The position numbers and the translations under genes are program-made. Below, one piece after another: positions 17,728-26,015 of a stretch of DNA of 35,301 nt. The stretch is from NCBI GenBank assembly GCA_964583765.1, contig CAZOWW010000057.1, forward strand, positions 1 to 35,301, read 5' to 3'. Numbering within the stretch: the first letter of the stretch is position 1; each line of letters starts with the position of its first letter. The notes under the pieces were generated by a model. That model worked only from the letters and a program-made list of their open reading frames with translations. It made no database searches and had not been told where the DNA came from. Origin of the DNA: CAZOWW01 sp964583765. Lineage in GTDB: Bacteria; Actinomycetota; Actinomycetes; Actinomycetales; Kineosporiaceae.

Positions 17728-18722
17728 CGGGCCGGCGTCGGCGCGCCGTCCTCACGCCGGCTCATCACATTGGCCACCAGAAGGCTCACCGCGGTGACCG
17801 CGGCGTAGATCCCCAGCATGAAGGCGGGGTACTGCAGGGCATCGACCAGGCGATGGTCCTTCTCGTACCTCTCCGGGGGCAGCAGCAGCACGAACAGGGC
17901 CGCCAACTCGCCGAGGCTGAGGATCCCGACGGTCAGCTGGGTCACGGCGCGCCGGATGGGGTTGACCGCGGACCGCGCGAAGACCCCGGCCTCGATCCCG
18001 ACGGCGACCAGGAGCAGGGGGATCGTCTCGCCGATCTGGAAGTAGAACTCGTGGTCGGCCACCCCTCCGGGCTCGGCCACCACGACGTGCCGCCAGTAGA
18101 TCTCGGCGAACCATTCCGCGACCAGCCCGACGAAGAGCGGGATGCAGTGCTTCAGGTCCGCCAGGTTCGCGTGGTCGATGCGGAGTCTGTGGTCCCGCGG
18201 GTCGACGGCAAGGATGTCCGGACTCACGGCTGCCACGACGAGCATGAGCATGGGGAGGACGTAGGCGAGCTGGACCACGAACTCCGCGACCAGACTCTCG
18301 CCGAGGAGCGGGTAGCCGATGTCGATCAAGAGAAGGATCACGGAGCCGCTGATGCTCCAGGTGAGCTTCCGGCGGCGACGCTCGCTGCAGTCACGCCGCC
18401 CGGTGGCGAGCAGAACGGCGTTCGCGATCGACAGGAGAACCCCGTCCAGCCGGGTTTCCAGGCCCGTCAGGTGCAGGATCCGGGCGATGTCGTCGGAGCA
18501 ACCCAACGGCACCATGATCATGAAGAAGAGCAGGAAGGTGGTGAGATACCGGCCGTCTGCCGGGGCCGTCACAGAGCCCTGCTCGGCCTCCGGCGCCGGG
18601 CGCTCGTCCGCCACAGCGTCCGGGCGCTCACCAGTCCCAGTCGCCGGGCGCTCATCAGCAGGATCCGGCGCCGCGCTGCCGAGGCCCGTCGGCGAGGAAG
18701 GATCCGAGCGTTCTGGTGTCAT
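17724..18722 (-). CDS. Eight-helix membrane protein of unknown function
   Basis: A 332-residue protein. The first 55 residues are polar and contain three copies of an 8-residue unit with a shared ERP (ADERPATG, TGERPDAV, ADERPAPE). About eight hydrophobic helices follow, for example YLTTFLLFFMIMVPLG, SGSVILLLIDIGYPLLG, FVVQLAYVLPMLMLVVAAV, IPLLLVAVGIEAGVFA and YPAFMLGIYAAVTAVSLLVA. I do not recognise a family. It is locked into the operon: its ATG overlaps the ALDH-like stop (ATGA) and its stop overlaps the transporter start (GTGA). Conserved-looking polar residues within the membrane (EWFAEIYWRH) might line a site, but no role can be assigned. Confidence 0.85.
   Translation of the reverse strand: MTPERSDPSSPTGLGSAAPDPADERPATGTGERPDAVADERPAPEAEQGSVTAPADGRYLTTFLLFFMIMVPLGCSDDIARILHLTGLETRLDGVLLSIANAVLLATGRRDCSERRRRKLTWSISGSVILLLIDIGYPLLGESLVAEFVVQLAYVLPMLMLVVAAVSPDILAVDPRDHRLRIDHANLADLKHCIPLFVGLVAEWFAEIYWRHVVVAEPGGVADHEFYFQIGETIPLLLVAVGIEAGVFARSAVNPIRRAVTQLTVGILSLGELAALFVLLLPPERYEKDHRLVDALQYPAFMLGIYAAVTAVSLLVANVMSRREDGAPTPAR
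18598..18669 (-). repeat. 24-nt tandem repeat, three units, in coding sequence
   Basis: Units 18598-18621, 18622-18645 and 18646-18669 each start GGGCGCTC and are otherwise diverged. They encode the 8-residue ERP repeats in the N-terminal polar tail of the membrane protein. Confidence 0.75.
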
Positions 18723-19909
18723 GAGGCGGATCTCCTGGCGTCGAGCCCCATCGGCTCCGACATGGCGAACGGCACGAGGACCGGACCGGTCCTGCGGGTG
18801 GACCCCTGTCGGAGCAGGGTGGTCGAGCGGTGCCCGCCGAACGGTGACCACCCGTCCTCGTGCTCGTAGAGGCCGGCGTTCACGGCCACGTGACAGAAGT
18901 CGAGCGGCCCGAACACCGGCATCGATCCGAACACGGTGAGCCCCAGCGCGTAGTCGCCCAGCTCGAGCATCTCCCGGAGCTCTCGGTCACCGCGGTAGGC
19001 GACGACGGGGAGAACCGGACAGTACGTCTCCTCCAGGACCACCGGACTGTCCGCGTCGGCCTCGAGGACGACGAGGTCGTAGCAGCCGTCCGGAAGGGCC
19101 ACCTCTCCTGCACCGCGATGGACCGTGCCGTGGGCCGACAGGTCGCTGAACCACGGCGTCGCGGCATCGGGCAGGAGGAGCCGGCCGGAGTCCGTGTCCG
19201 GGTCGCGGTTGTCACCGACGCGCACGCGGCCGGCCAGGGACAGCAGCTCCGCGAGGAACGGTTCGTACACCTCGGCCGAGACGTACAGGCGCTCCGTGGC
19301 CAGACAGTCCTGCGCGTTGTTGAACATGCGGGTCCTGACGGCGGTCACTGCCGCCCGGTGCAGGTCCGCACCCGGGGTCACGACCATCGCGCAGACGCCG
19401 GGGCCCTGACACAGGAGCCGGATGTGCGGGGGCAACTGCTCGTCGAGAGTGCGGGCATGTGCCCGGCTCCCGCAGTAGATGACGGCCTGGGCCTCGTCCA
19501 CGGCGTCCCGGGCGAAGTCGTCCCAGCGGCTCGTGGACAGTTCGAGCGGGATCCCGGCCGCCACCGCGTGCGCCGCCAAGGCAGTCGCGGAGCTCCGGGA
19601 CACGGAGGAGGGACGCACGACCACCCGGTTACCGGCCAGTGCGGGCGCGACGGCGAACAGGAACATCGAGTACATCGGCAGGGTGGCCGGCGGCGCCGCG
19701 TAGACCGTGCCCACCCCGCTCCGGCCGCGCAGCCAGTCCAGTGCCGCCGGGGTCGGCGAGAGCGCCGCGCTCAGCCAGGCGAGTTCCGTCACGGCCGTCG
19801 ACCGGGTCTCCACGGCCAGCAAGAGGTCGGTCAGGCCTGCCAGATCCCGCGTGACCCGCTCCGACAGTGCCTCGAGCCGGGAGATCGACTCCTGGAGAAG
19901 GATCTCCAT
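18719..19909 (-). CDS. Short aldehyde-dehydrogenase-superfamily protein
   Basis: A 396-residue member of the ALDH superfamily, about 100 residues shorter than normal. Seen: the substrate/cofactor loop PATLPMYSMFLFAVAP, ALAGNRVVVRPSS in place of the usual KPS, and the active-site segment MFNNAQDCLATERLYV with nucleophile Cys202. The usual general-base glutamate of the LELGGK motif is missing; the matching segment reads RLLCQGPGVCAMVV. Loss of that base, with Cys retained, is compatible with an acylating or acyl-CoA-reductase type reaction rather than simple aldehyde oxidation; this is inference. The start is ATG 19909, with GGAAGG seven bases upstream. It is the first gene of the nine-gene run and could make the aldehyde used by the terminal aldolase. 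Confidence 0.82.
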   Translation of the reverse strand: MEILLQESISRLEALSERVTRDLAGLTDLLLAVETRSTAVTELAWLSAALSPTPAALDWLRGRSGVGTVYAAPPATLPMYSMFLFAVAPALAGNRVVVRPSSVSRSSATALAAHAVAAGIPLELSTSRWDDFARDAVDEAQAVIYCGSRAHARTLDEQLPPHIRLLCQGPGVCAMVVTPGADLHRAAVTAVRTRMFNNAQDCLATERLYVSAEVYEPFLAELLSLAGRVRVGDNRDPDTDSGRLLLPDAATPWFSDLSAHGTVHRGAGEVALPDGCYDLVVLEADADSPVVLEETYCPVLPVVAYRGDRELREMLELGDYALGLTVFGSMPVFGPLDFCHVAVNAGLYEHEDGWSPFGGHRSTTLLRQGSTRRTGPVLVPFAMSEPMGLDARRSAS

Positions 19910-20295
19910 GTGACCGCCTTCCTGCAAGAGTCACCACCGGGCCGCGAAGTACGCGGACGGCGTCGGTGCCGGCATCCACGGCCGCCACCGCGCCTGCGGA
20001 GCACGCGGGCACGACCGGCCTGCGCACCCCCGCGGGTCGGCCTGCCGCTTCCCCGCAGCGGTCACGTCAGGGAACGGCTGGACGTCGCGATCCACGGACC
20101 TGCAGTACTTCTCGTCGCGCCGCCGGGTCGGCTTGAGCAGCCGCTCCTCTGGAACGACAGCGGCCGGTTCCTTCGACGGACCCGGGCCGGTGGGTTCCCG
20201 GGCAGGCCGAAGCTCTCCCTCGGCAGCTCTCCCACAGCGAGCACGTGCGTGCGCCGGGGAAGGCGGCGGACCATGGGCTTCCCGGTCCCGACATG
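19910..20295. other. Gap upstream of the nine-gene operon
   Basis: No supported gene. Open frames here have skewed composition and no family features. The operon promoter should lie here, since the next gene on the same strand ends at a hairpin cluster (20296-20369), but I see no convincing -10/-35 pair. Confidence 0.6.
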
Positions 20296-20333
20296 GCGAG
20301 CCCGGACGCGCTGATTCGCGCGCCCGGGCTCGC
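20296..20333 (-). terminator. Second hairpin, 15-bp stem with one mismatch
   Basis: Arms 20296-20310 and 20319-20333 pair except at one position, with an 8-base loop. It overlaps the neighbouring palindrome by three bases, so the two hairpins cannot both form fully. Confidence 0.6.
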
Positions 20334-20369
20334 GGGTGACTTCTGGTTCAGAACCAGAAGTCACCCGCG
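20331..20369. terminator. Perfect 39-nt palindrome
   Basis: The left arm 20331-20349 (CGCGGGTGACTTCTGGTTC) and right arm 20351-20369 are exact reverse complements around one base. It starts 85 bases past the glycosidase stop on the minus strand, so a terminator is the natural reading. With almost no loop it is longer and more symmetric than termination needs. Confidence 0.8.
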
Positions 20370-20370
20370 G

Positions 20371-20470
20371 CGATCAGGGGCTGTCTGTGGCACTCAGGAC
20401 CTTTCTGTGGTCATCAGGGGTCGAGGGTGGTCATCAGGAGCTGTCTGTGGTGCTCAGAAGTCGTAGGTGG
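20371..20470 (-). repeat. Five 20-nt tandem units at the end of the glycosidase gene
   Basis: With an exact 20-base period, units begin at 20371, 20391, 20411, 20431 and 20451; four of five contain CAGG and all end in GTGG or GGTGG. The unit 20451-20470 includes the last codons and stop of the glycosidase. On the minus strand every unit reads roughly CCACNNNNNNNNNCCTGA, so the coding end, TGA included, is reiterated four times. As 20 is not a multiple of three, the copied stops fall in all three frames. Confidence 0.9.
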
Positions 20471-22553
20471 TGGTGCAGACGGTTCCGTTCAGGGTGACGG
20501 AGGCCGGCGGCGGGTTGGCGCCGGTCTGGTTGCCCACGAAGCCGAAGCTGGCGCTGTTGCCGCCGGCCGCCACGAGCGTCCCGTTCCAGTCACCAGGTGT
20601 CACAGTGACGTCCTGGCCGTTCTCGTGGAAGGCGGCGTTCCACATGCTGCCGATCGACTCGGTGTCCGTGGGGAAGTGGAAGGCAAGGGTCCAGCCGCTG
20701 ATGGGAGTCGTCCCGAGGTTGGTCACGCTGACGTTGGCGACGAAACCGCTGGCCCAGCCCGAGGCCAGGGAGTAGGTCACGGCGCAGGTGCTGTGTTGCG
20801 GGGTGCCGGTCACGAAGGTGAGCGGCTCCGAGGGCAGGGAGAGGTATCCCCGTTGGTCGGTGGCCAGGACGTTGACCGTGTAGACCGTGCCGGGCCGCAG
20901 GTTGTGCAGGGTCGCCGAGGTCGAGGTGGCGTCGGTCAGCAGGTTGGTGGTGGTCCCGTGCTGCTCGTAGACCCCGTAGCGGGTGACGGCGCCGGTGGCC
21001 GCCGGCCAGGAGATGGTGGCCGAGGTGTCATCGACCTGGGTCACGGTCGGAGTCCCGGGGCGTCCGACGCTGCTGCTGGTGGGGTTGTCCGAGGCGGGCC
21101 GCAGTTTGACCGTGACGATCGAGTACGCCGGGACCAGTTGGGTCCGGGCGGTCCCCTGCTTCGCGGTCGTGATCGACGACGCCTCCGGCAGGTAGCTGTG
21201 CACGGTGGGCGTGTCGCCGCTGGGCGTCCAGCCGTCGTAGTCCAGGTTCACGGTCACGTCGTTGGCCGGGTCCTGGTTGATCAGCTCGACGCTGAGGCCG
21301 CCGTCGGTGTTGCGGGCGGCGTGGACGCTCAGCAGCTTGCTGTCCGAACCGGCCTTGATCAGGGTGTCCCCGGGCTGGGCCACCCTGCTCAGCATCTGCA
21401 GGCCGTAGTAGGAGGCGAACGGCGTGTTCAGCGGCGGCTCGCAGACGTTGTGGCTGTTGCAGTTGCCGCTGGACAGCAGTCCGCCGTCGCCGTAGTCCGT
21501 GGCGCCGGTGGGTGAGATGGTGATGCCGTCCTCGGGCATGCCGTTGCGGGTGTCCCAGTAGTCGACGTTGAAGGCACCGCTTTCCAACAGGGTGAAGTAC
21601 GCGTCGGCGGTGAACAGTGCGCCGGGCTGGGTCGCCGTCTGGAAGTTCGACGCGGTCTCGGTGACGGCGATCCCGATGTTCGGGGCGTTCGCCCCAGCGT
21701 ACTTGTCGATCTTCTGCCGCACCTGTGCCAGCTCGGCCGGCACCAGCTTGACCTGCTGCAGGACGTCCGCCGCGGTGGTGTGATTGGGGTAGTAGTGGAT
21801 GATCCCGAAATCGACGTAGGGGCCCACGATCGGCAGCACGATCCGGTTCCAGTCGCCGCTGTCCCCGCTGGCCACGACGCCGTCCGGCCAGCTGTTCGGC
21901 AGGGTCAGCACCACGCCGATCTTGATCGTCGGATCGACCGCCTTCATCGCCTGGGCGTACGCGACGACGTTGTGCGCGTAGGCCGCCGGGCCCTTGTCGG
22001 CGTGCTGGTCGAGTTCCCAGTTCGCGCCGTAGTAACCGTCGCCGAAGACCTCGTTGCCGATCTCCCAGTACTTCACGCCGTAGCCCTTGGTGACGTTGGC
22101 GTAGCGCACCCAGTCCGCGGCCTCCTCGGCCGTACCGCTGCCGTAGTTCGCGATGACGATGGCCTGGGCACCCATCGCCTTCGTCGTGCCCATGAAGGAG
22201 TCGAAGTCCGTGCCGGACGCGACCCAGCCGCCGCCGTCGACCGTGCTGGTCTTCCAGTGGTACCCGTCGCCGTAGGAGCCACCCGGGTAGCGCATCATCC
22301 GCACCCCGGCCGCTCCGAGCAGGCTGGACGTGGCCGGGGTGTTCATGTTGCCGTCCCAGACCGCCTGGTTGGCGCCGTAGGCCGTCTCCGGCAGGGTGCC
22401 GAGCCCTTCCCGGGCATTCACCCGCACGTTCACGACCGTGGTATCCGCCCGGGCCGGGATTGCGACGCCCGTCAGGGCGGCGACGGCGAGCCCGGCGGTG
22501 GTGACCACTGCGAGTCCGCGGACCCCGCCGCGGCTGGAGGCTGACTGCTTCAT
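20454..22553 (-). CDS. Secreted clan-A-type glycoside hydrolase with Fn3 and CBM2
   Basis: A 699-residue exported enzyme. An Arg-containing signal peptide (1-36) ends at PARA/D. The catalytic domain (about 40-490) has RYPGGSYGDGYHW, KYWEIGNEVFGDG with the Asn167-Glu168 pair expected for the acid/base of clan GH-A enzymes, and IAVTETAS with Glu299 as candidate nucleophile. It most resembles arabinofuranosidase/GH51-like or GH44-like barrels, but I cannot fix the family. An Fn3 domain (499-585) and a CBM2 cellulose/xylan-binding module (589-693, with end cysteines Cys590 and Cys693 and Trp621, Trp638 and Trp656) follow. The ATG at 22553 has a GAGCGAGA-like site; the longer frame adds 28 Arg/Pro-rich residues. 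It is a paralogue of the adjacent upstream gene. Confidence 0.88.
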   Translation of the reverse strand: MKQSASSRGGVRGLAVVTTAGLAVAALTGVAIPARADTTVVNVRVNAREGLGTLPETAYGANQAVWDGNMNTPATSSLLGAAGVRMMRYPGGSYGDGYHWKTSTVDGGGWVASGTDFDSFMGTTKAMGAQAIVIANYGSGTAEEAADWVRYANVTKGYGVKYWEIGNEVFGDGYYGANWELDQHADKGPAAYAHNVVAYAQAMKAVDPTIKIGVVLTLPNSWPDGVVASGDSGDWNRIVLPIVGPYVDFGIIHYYPNHTTAADVLQQVKLVPAELAQVRQKIDKYAGANAPNIGIAVTETASNFQTATQPGALFTADAYFTLLESGAFNVDYWDTRNGMPEDGITISPTGATDYGDGGLLSSGNCNSHNVCEPPLNTPFASYYGLQMLSRVAQPGDTLIKAGSDSKLLSVHAARNTDGGLSVELINQDPANDVTVNLDYDGWTPSGDTPTVHSYLPEASSITTAKQGTARTQLVPAYSIVTVKLRPASDNPTSSSVGRPGTPTVTQVDDTSATISWPAATGAVTRYGVYEQHGTTTNLLTDATSTSATLHNLRPGTVYTVNVLATDQRGYLSLPSEPLTFVTGTPQHSTCAVTYSLASGWASGFVANVSVTNLGTTPISGWTLAFHFPTDTESIGSMWNAAFHENGQDVTVTPGDWNGTLVAAGGNSASFGFVGNQTGANPPPASVTLNGTVCTTTYDF

Positions 22554-22581
22554 CGGTTCTCGCTCTCGATCAGGACGGACC

Positions 22582-22605
22582 GCGGGGCGGTGTGGACCGC
22601 CCCGC
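22582..22605 (-). terminator. 10-bp GC hairpin between the two glycosidase genes
   Basis: GCGGGGCGGT-gtgg-ACCGCCCCGC is a perfect stem 33 bases past the upstream glycosidase stop and 29 bases before the downstream gene's ATG. It probably ends or attenuates the first transcript; no U-tract. Confidence 0.7.
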
Positions 22606-22611
22606 AGAAGG

Positions 22612-22655
22612 CTCAGGAGTCCGTGCACCGCGGACACTCAGGAGGCGGTGCACCG
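22612..22655 (-). repeat. Direct repeat of the second glycosidase 3' end
   Basis: Bases 22637-22655 (last codons and stop) recur at 22612-22630 with 17 of 19 matching and a 25-base period. On the minus strand both copies read CGGTGCAC followed by CTCCTGAG, TGA included. Confidence 0.85.
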
Positions 22656-24578
22656 AAGGGTCGGGGCGGACGCGGACCCGGTGCCGATGAGCCCGAAGGT
22701 CGTCGATGCACCCGGCGTCAGCGAGCCGTTCCAGGCGGCGTTGTGGACCGTGACGGTGGACCCGCTGACCGACCCCGTGCCGTTCCACACCTGGCTCAGG
22801 CCCTGACCGGAGGCCAGGTCCCAGGTCACCGTCCAATTGCTCACCGCGGCGCTGCCGGCCTGCACGGACACCTCGCCCTGGAAGCCCTGCGGCCAGGAAC
22901 CGACGGTCCGGTAGACGGCCGTGCATCCGCCCGCGGCCGAGGTGGTCGTGCTGGTGGTCGTCACCGGACGCGTCGTGGTCGTGGTGGTCGACGCCGTCGT
23001 GGTGGTCGTGGTGGTGGTCGTCACCGGACGCGTCGTGGTCGTCGTGGTCGACGCCGTCGTGGTGGTCGTGGTGGGACGGGTCGTCGTCGTGGTGGGACGG
23101 GTCGTCGTCGTGGTGGTGGTCGTGGTCGTCGTGGGCCGGGTCGTGGTCGTCGTGGTCGTCACGGGGTGCAGGTGCACCGTCATCAGCGTGTACGGCGCGA
23201 TCGTCTGGCTGGTCGCGCTGCCGGAGGTCGAGGTGGTGATCGCGCTGGCGCGGTTGGCGAAGGTGTCGACGGTCGTGGTGCTCGCGGGGGTGTACCCGGC
23301 GTACGACAGGCTCACGGTGTAGCTGTTGGCGGGGTCCTTGTTGATCAGCAGGACGTCGAGGTTGCCGTTGCTTCGCCGGGCCGCGTGCACCGCGAGCAGC
23401 GAGCTGCTGGACGTCGCCGACACCAGGGTGTCCCCCGGGCCCGCCACCCGGCTGACCATCTGGATGCCGTAGTACGGCGCGAAGGGCGTGCCGGCCGGCG
23501 GCTCGGCGCCGGTCCCGCTGGAGATGATCCCGCCGTCGCCGTAGTCGGTGGCCCCGGTCACGTCGGTGGAGGTGGATCCCGGGCCGTTCCGGACGTCCCA
23601 CCAGTCCAGGTTGTCGGCGCCCGCCTCGGCCGCGGACAGGTAGGTGTCGGCCGCCCACAGGGCCGGCGCCTGGGTGTCCGCCGGCGACGCCCCGGTGTTG
23701 GTCTCGGTGATGAAGACCCCGGGGTTGTTCGTGGCGTACTTCGTCATGTCGGCCTTGAAGGTGGTGACCGCCGACTTGATCGCCCCCGCCTTCGCGAGCG
23801 TGTCGGCCTCGCTCGAACCGCCCGGGTACCAGTGGAAGATCCCGTAGTCCGCCGAGTTCTTCACGATCGACATGACCGTGTCGTTCCAGTCAGAGCTGTC
23901 CCCCGAGCCGACCACCCCGTCCGGCCAGTACCCCGGCGTGGTGAGCACCACCCCCACCTTGATGGTGGGGTCCACGGCCTTCATCGCGCTGGCGTAGAGC
24001 AGGAAGTTGTTCGCGTAGGCGCGGGGGCTCTTGTCGGCATGGTTGTCGGTCTCCCAGGCCGAGCCGTAGTGGCCGTTGCCGTAGACCTCGTTGCCGATCT
24101 CCCAGTACTTGACCCCGTAGCCCTTCGTGACGTTCTCGTAGCGCACCCAGTCGGCAGCTTCCTGCGGCGTACCCGACCCGTAGTTCGCGATCACGATGGG
24201 CTGGGCGCCGGCCGCCCGCACCATGGTCATGTACTGGTCGAAGGTGGTGTTCGCCGCGACGTAGCCACCGTCGGTCGTGTGCGTCTGCCAGTGGTAGATG
24301 TCGCCGTAGGAACCGCCCGGATAACGGATCATCGAGACACCGGCGTTCTTCAGCAGAGTGCTCGTCGAGCTGTCGGCCAGCAGGCCGTCCCAGAGCGCGA
24401 CGTTCGCACCGACTCCGGTGGCCGGGAAGGTGGCCAGCGACTGGCCGGCGTTGACGCTGACGGTCGCGGTCGAGGTGGCGGCGGACGCCGACCCCGACCA
24501 GGTCAACGCGGTCGTGGCGAGCAGGCCGACCAGCAGTGCGCCGAACTGGCGGGGGTGATGGGTGAGCGCAGTCATCAT
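22638..24578 (-). CDS. Secreted clan-A-type glycoside hydrolase with Thr-rich linker and CBM2
   Basis: A 646-residue exported enzyme, paralogous to the gene at 20454-22553. A signal peptide (1-33) ends at GSASA/A. The catalytic domain shows RYPGGSYGDIYHW, KYWEIGNEVYGNG (Asn163-Glu164) and VFITETNTGAS (Glu292). It is joined by a linker of about 75 residues, nearly all Thr with RP, RPV and AS breaks, to a CBM2 (550-646). It should degrade plant cell-wall polysaccharide outside the cell; the linkage is unknown. ATG 24578 is preferred over 24596 because the signal peptide then starts normally. A LacI-type operator lies 65 bases upstream, next to the LacI gene, so sugar-relieved repression is likely. 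Confidence 0.88.
   Translation of the reverse strand: MMTALTHHPRQFGALLVGLLATTALTWSGSASAATSTATVSVNAGQSLATFPATGVGANVALWDGLLADSSTSTLLKNAGVSMIRYPGGSYGDIYHWQTHTTDGGYVAANTTFDQYMTMVRAAGAQPIVIANYGSGTPQEAADWVRYENVTKGYGVKYWEIGNEVYGNGHYGSAWETDNHADKSPRAYANNFLLYASAMKAVDPTIKVGVVLTTPGYWPDGVVGSGDSSDWNDTVMSIVKNSADYGIFHWYPGGSSEADTLAKAGAIKSAVTTFKADMTKYATNNPGVFITETNTGASPADTQAPALWAADTYLSAAEAGADNLDWWDVRNGPGSTSTDVTGATDYGDGGIISSGTGAEPPAGTPFAPYYGIQMVSRVAGPGDTLVSATSSSSLLAVHAARRSNGNLDVLLINKDPANSYTVSLSYAGYTPASTTTVDTFANRASAITTSTSGSATSQTIAPYTLMTVHLHPVTTTTTTTRPTTTTTTTTTTTRPTTTTTRPTTTTTTASTTTTTTRPVTTTTTTTTTASTTTTTTRPVTTTSTTTSAAGGCTAVYRTVGSWPQGFQGEVSVQAGSAAVSNWTVTWDLASGQGLSQVWNGTGSVSGSTVTVHNAAWNGSLTPGASTTFGLIGTGSASAPTLRCTAS
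22941..23165 (-). repeat. Tandem repeats encoding the Thr-rich linker
   Basis: Two 60-base units (22941-23000 and 23001-23060) differ at only two positions, followed by two exact 21-base units (23071-23091 and 23092-23112). The near identity points to recent expansion and invites assembly error in linker length. Confidence 0.9.
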
Positions 24579-24642
24579 GGACGCTCCGCGGGGCATCGGA
24601 GGGGGCGAGGACGACGCGACATCGCGACGCGCGGCGCAGCGT

Positions 24643-24660
24643 AATCTAAGCGTTTAGATT
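24643..24660. promoter_or_regulatory. LacI-type operator upstream of the glycosidase genes
   Basis: AATCTAAGCGTTTAGATT is an 18-bp palindrome with one asymmetric pair and the central CG typical of LacI-family sites. It overlaps the stop codon of the LacI gene and lies 65 bases before the glycosidase ATG. It is strikingly AT-rich for this window, and its minus-strand TAGATT could serve as a -10 element. Confidence 0.75.
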
Positions 24661-25760
24661 TCGGAAGAGCCCGGCTCCTGGGGCTTTGCTGTGGCTTCTC
24701 CGCCGTCGACCTGCGCCGGATCCGGGCAGCCACAACTGCCCCCGAGCAGCAGCTCGACCCCGAGGCACATGGCCTGATCCCTTTCGCCCTCACCCATCAG
24801 GGACACGAGCGTGCGCACGGCGGTCCGACCGATCTCCGCCATCGGCTGCTGGACGGTGGTCAGGGTCGGCCGGCTCAGCCGCCCGGCCACGATCCCGTCG
24901 AAACCGGTCACCAGGACATCGCGCGGCACCGACCTCCCCGCCGAGGCGAGCGTGTCCAGGGTGACCAGGGCCTCCTGGTCCGTGGCACAGACGAATGCGT
25001 CCGGGAGCTCACCACGCTCCAGGCACGACCGCACCACCCGGACCGTGGTCTCGTCCACGCCGGGCCGGCTCGGCAACGGCTCTGCCGCTACCAGGCCGGC
25101 GTCGCCCAGTACCTCGGCGAAGGCCTGGTAGCGGGACTGCATCTCCACCGTCTGCCCCTCACCGAGGAACAGCAGGCGGCGGCAGCCGTGAGCAGCCAGC
25201 AGGTGCTCGACGACCTGGCGCATGCCGAGACCGTCGTCCACCCGGACCGTGCCGACCCTGGACCCGTTCACGTCGGAGCCCAACGCCACCACGGGGATCC
25301 GCCGGGCCACCGCGCCGATCTCCTCCGCCGTCAGGGAGCCCGCGAAGACGATCAGCCCGTCGACCCGGCCGGCGAGATCGACGACCGCGGGAGTGGACGG
25401 GTGGGTGCGCGCACCACTGACCAGCAGGGCGTAGCCGAGCCGGCGGCACTCCATCTCCACGCCGTACTGCACCTCGTCCACGTACAGCGGGAACGTGCGG
25501 TAGGCCGTCCGGGCCGGGGCAACGACAGCGGCGGCATCGATCAGGTAGTCGTAGGAGTACAGGCCGATCGCGCCCGTCACCCCCCGGGCCAACCCGCGCG
25601 CGGTACCGCTGGGCATGTACCCCAGGGTCCGGGCCGCCTCCAGCACCCGCTCCAGGGTGGCCGCCCTCACCCGGTGGGGCTGGGTGAACGCGAACGAGAC
25701 CGTCGCCGTGGACACTCCGGCCCGTTCGGCCACGTCGTACAACGTGGCTCGCTTAGCCAT
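24654..25760 (-). CDS. LacI-family transcriptional regulator
   Basis: A 368-residue repressor. The N-terminal helix-turn-helix and hinge are clear (TLYDVAERAGVSTATVSFAF, then VLEAARTLGYMPSGTARGLA), followed by the sugar-binding domain (GRVDGLIVFAGSLTAEE, AAHGCRRLLFLGEG, PDAFVCATDQEALVTLD, VLVTGFDGIVAGR, RPTLTTVQQPMAEIG) and a Cys-containing tail (GGSCGC). The start is ATG 25760, after GGTGGGCGAG; longer frames add Arg-rich sequence. The operator at 24643-24660 and the two glycosidases downstream on the same strand make it their likely repressor, with an oligosaccharide released by them as likely inducer. It may also be co-transcribed with them. The end GGSCGC resembles the RRSCGC in the sensor part of the diguanylate cyclase. 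Confidence 0.93.
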   Translation of the reverse strand: MAKRATLYDVAERAGVSTATVSFAFTQPHRVRAATLERVLEAARTLGYMPSGTARGLARGVTGAIGLYSYDYLIDAAAVVAPARTAYRTFPLYVDEVQYGVEMECRRLGYALLVSGARTHPSTPAVVDLAGRVDGLIVFAGSLTAEEIGAVARRIPVVALGSDVNGSRVGTVRVDDGLGMRQVVEHLLAAHGCRRLLFLGEGQTVEMQSRYQAFAEVLGDAGLVAAEPLPSRPGVDETTVRVVRSCLERGELPDAFVCATDQEALVTLDTLASAGRSVPRDVLVTGFDGIVAGRLSRPTLTTVQQPMAEIGRTAVRTLVSLMGEGERDQAMCLGVELLLGGSCGCPDPAQVDGGEATAKPQEPGSSEI

Positions 25761-26015
25761 CTCGCCCACCTCGACGCGGCAACTCCGACCTCCCACTGTC
25801 CTGCGCCGGGCGGCGTTCCACCCGCACAGCACCACGTGTATCCCGAATCGCTCGGACCGTACAACCGACCGGCGGGCGGCACCGGGGCAGGTCGGACGAC
25901 GGCGATACCCAGCGGGTCCCCGAGCGACATCTGCGCCCGTGGTCAACCTGATGCGGGGGACGCCCGAGAGGGACGGGCCGATGAGGCCCGGAACGGGGAC
26001 GAAGGGAGCCGCGAC

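Noticed and set aside
20371..20470. CRISPR-like array
   Set aside because: The units abut with no spacers, only five degenerate copies exist and no cas genes are present; it is a plain tandem repeat.
22590..24644. 684-codon plus-strand frame opposite the Thr-linker glycosidase
   Set aside because: It contains GRG/RRG runs that are simply the complement of the Thr-rich linker repeat; no signal peptide or motif.
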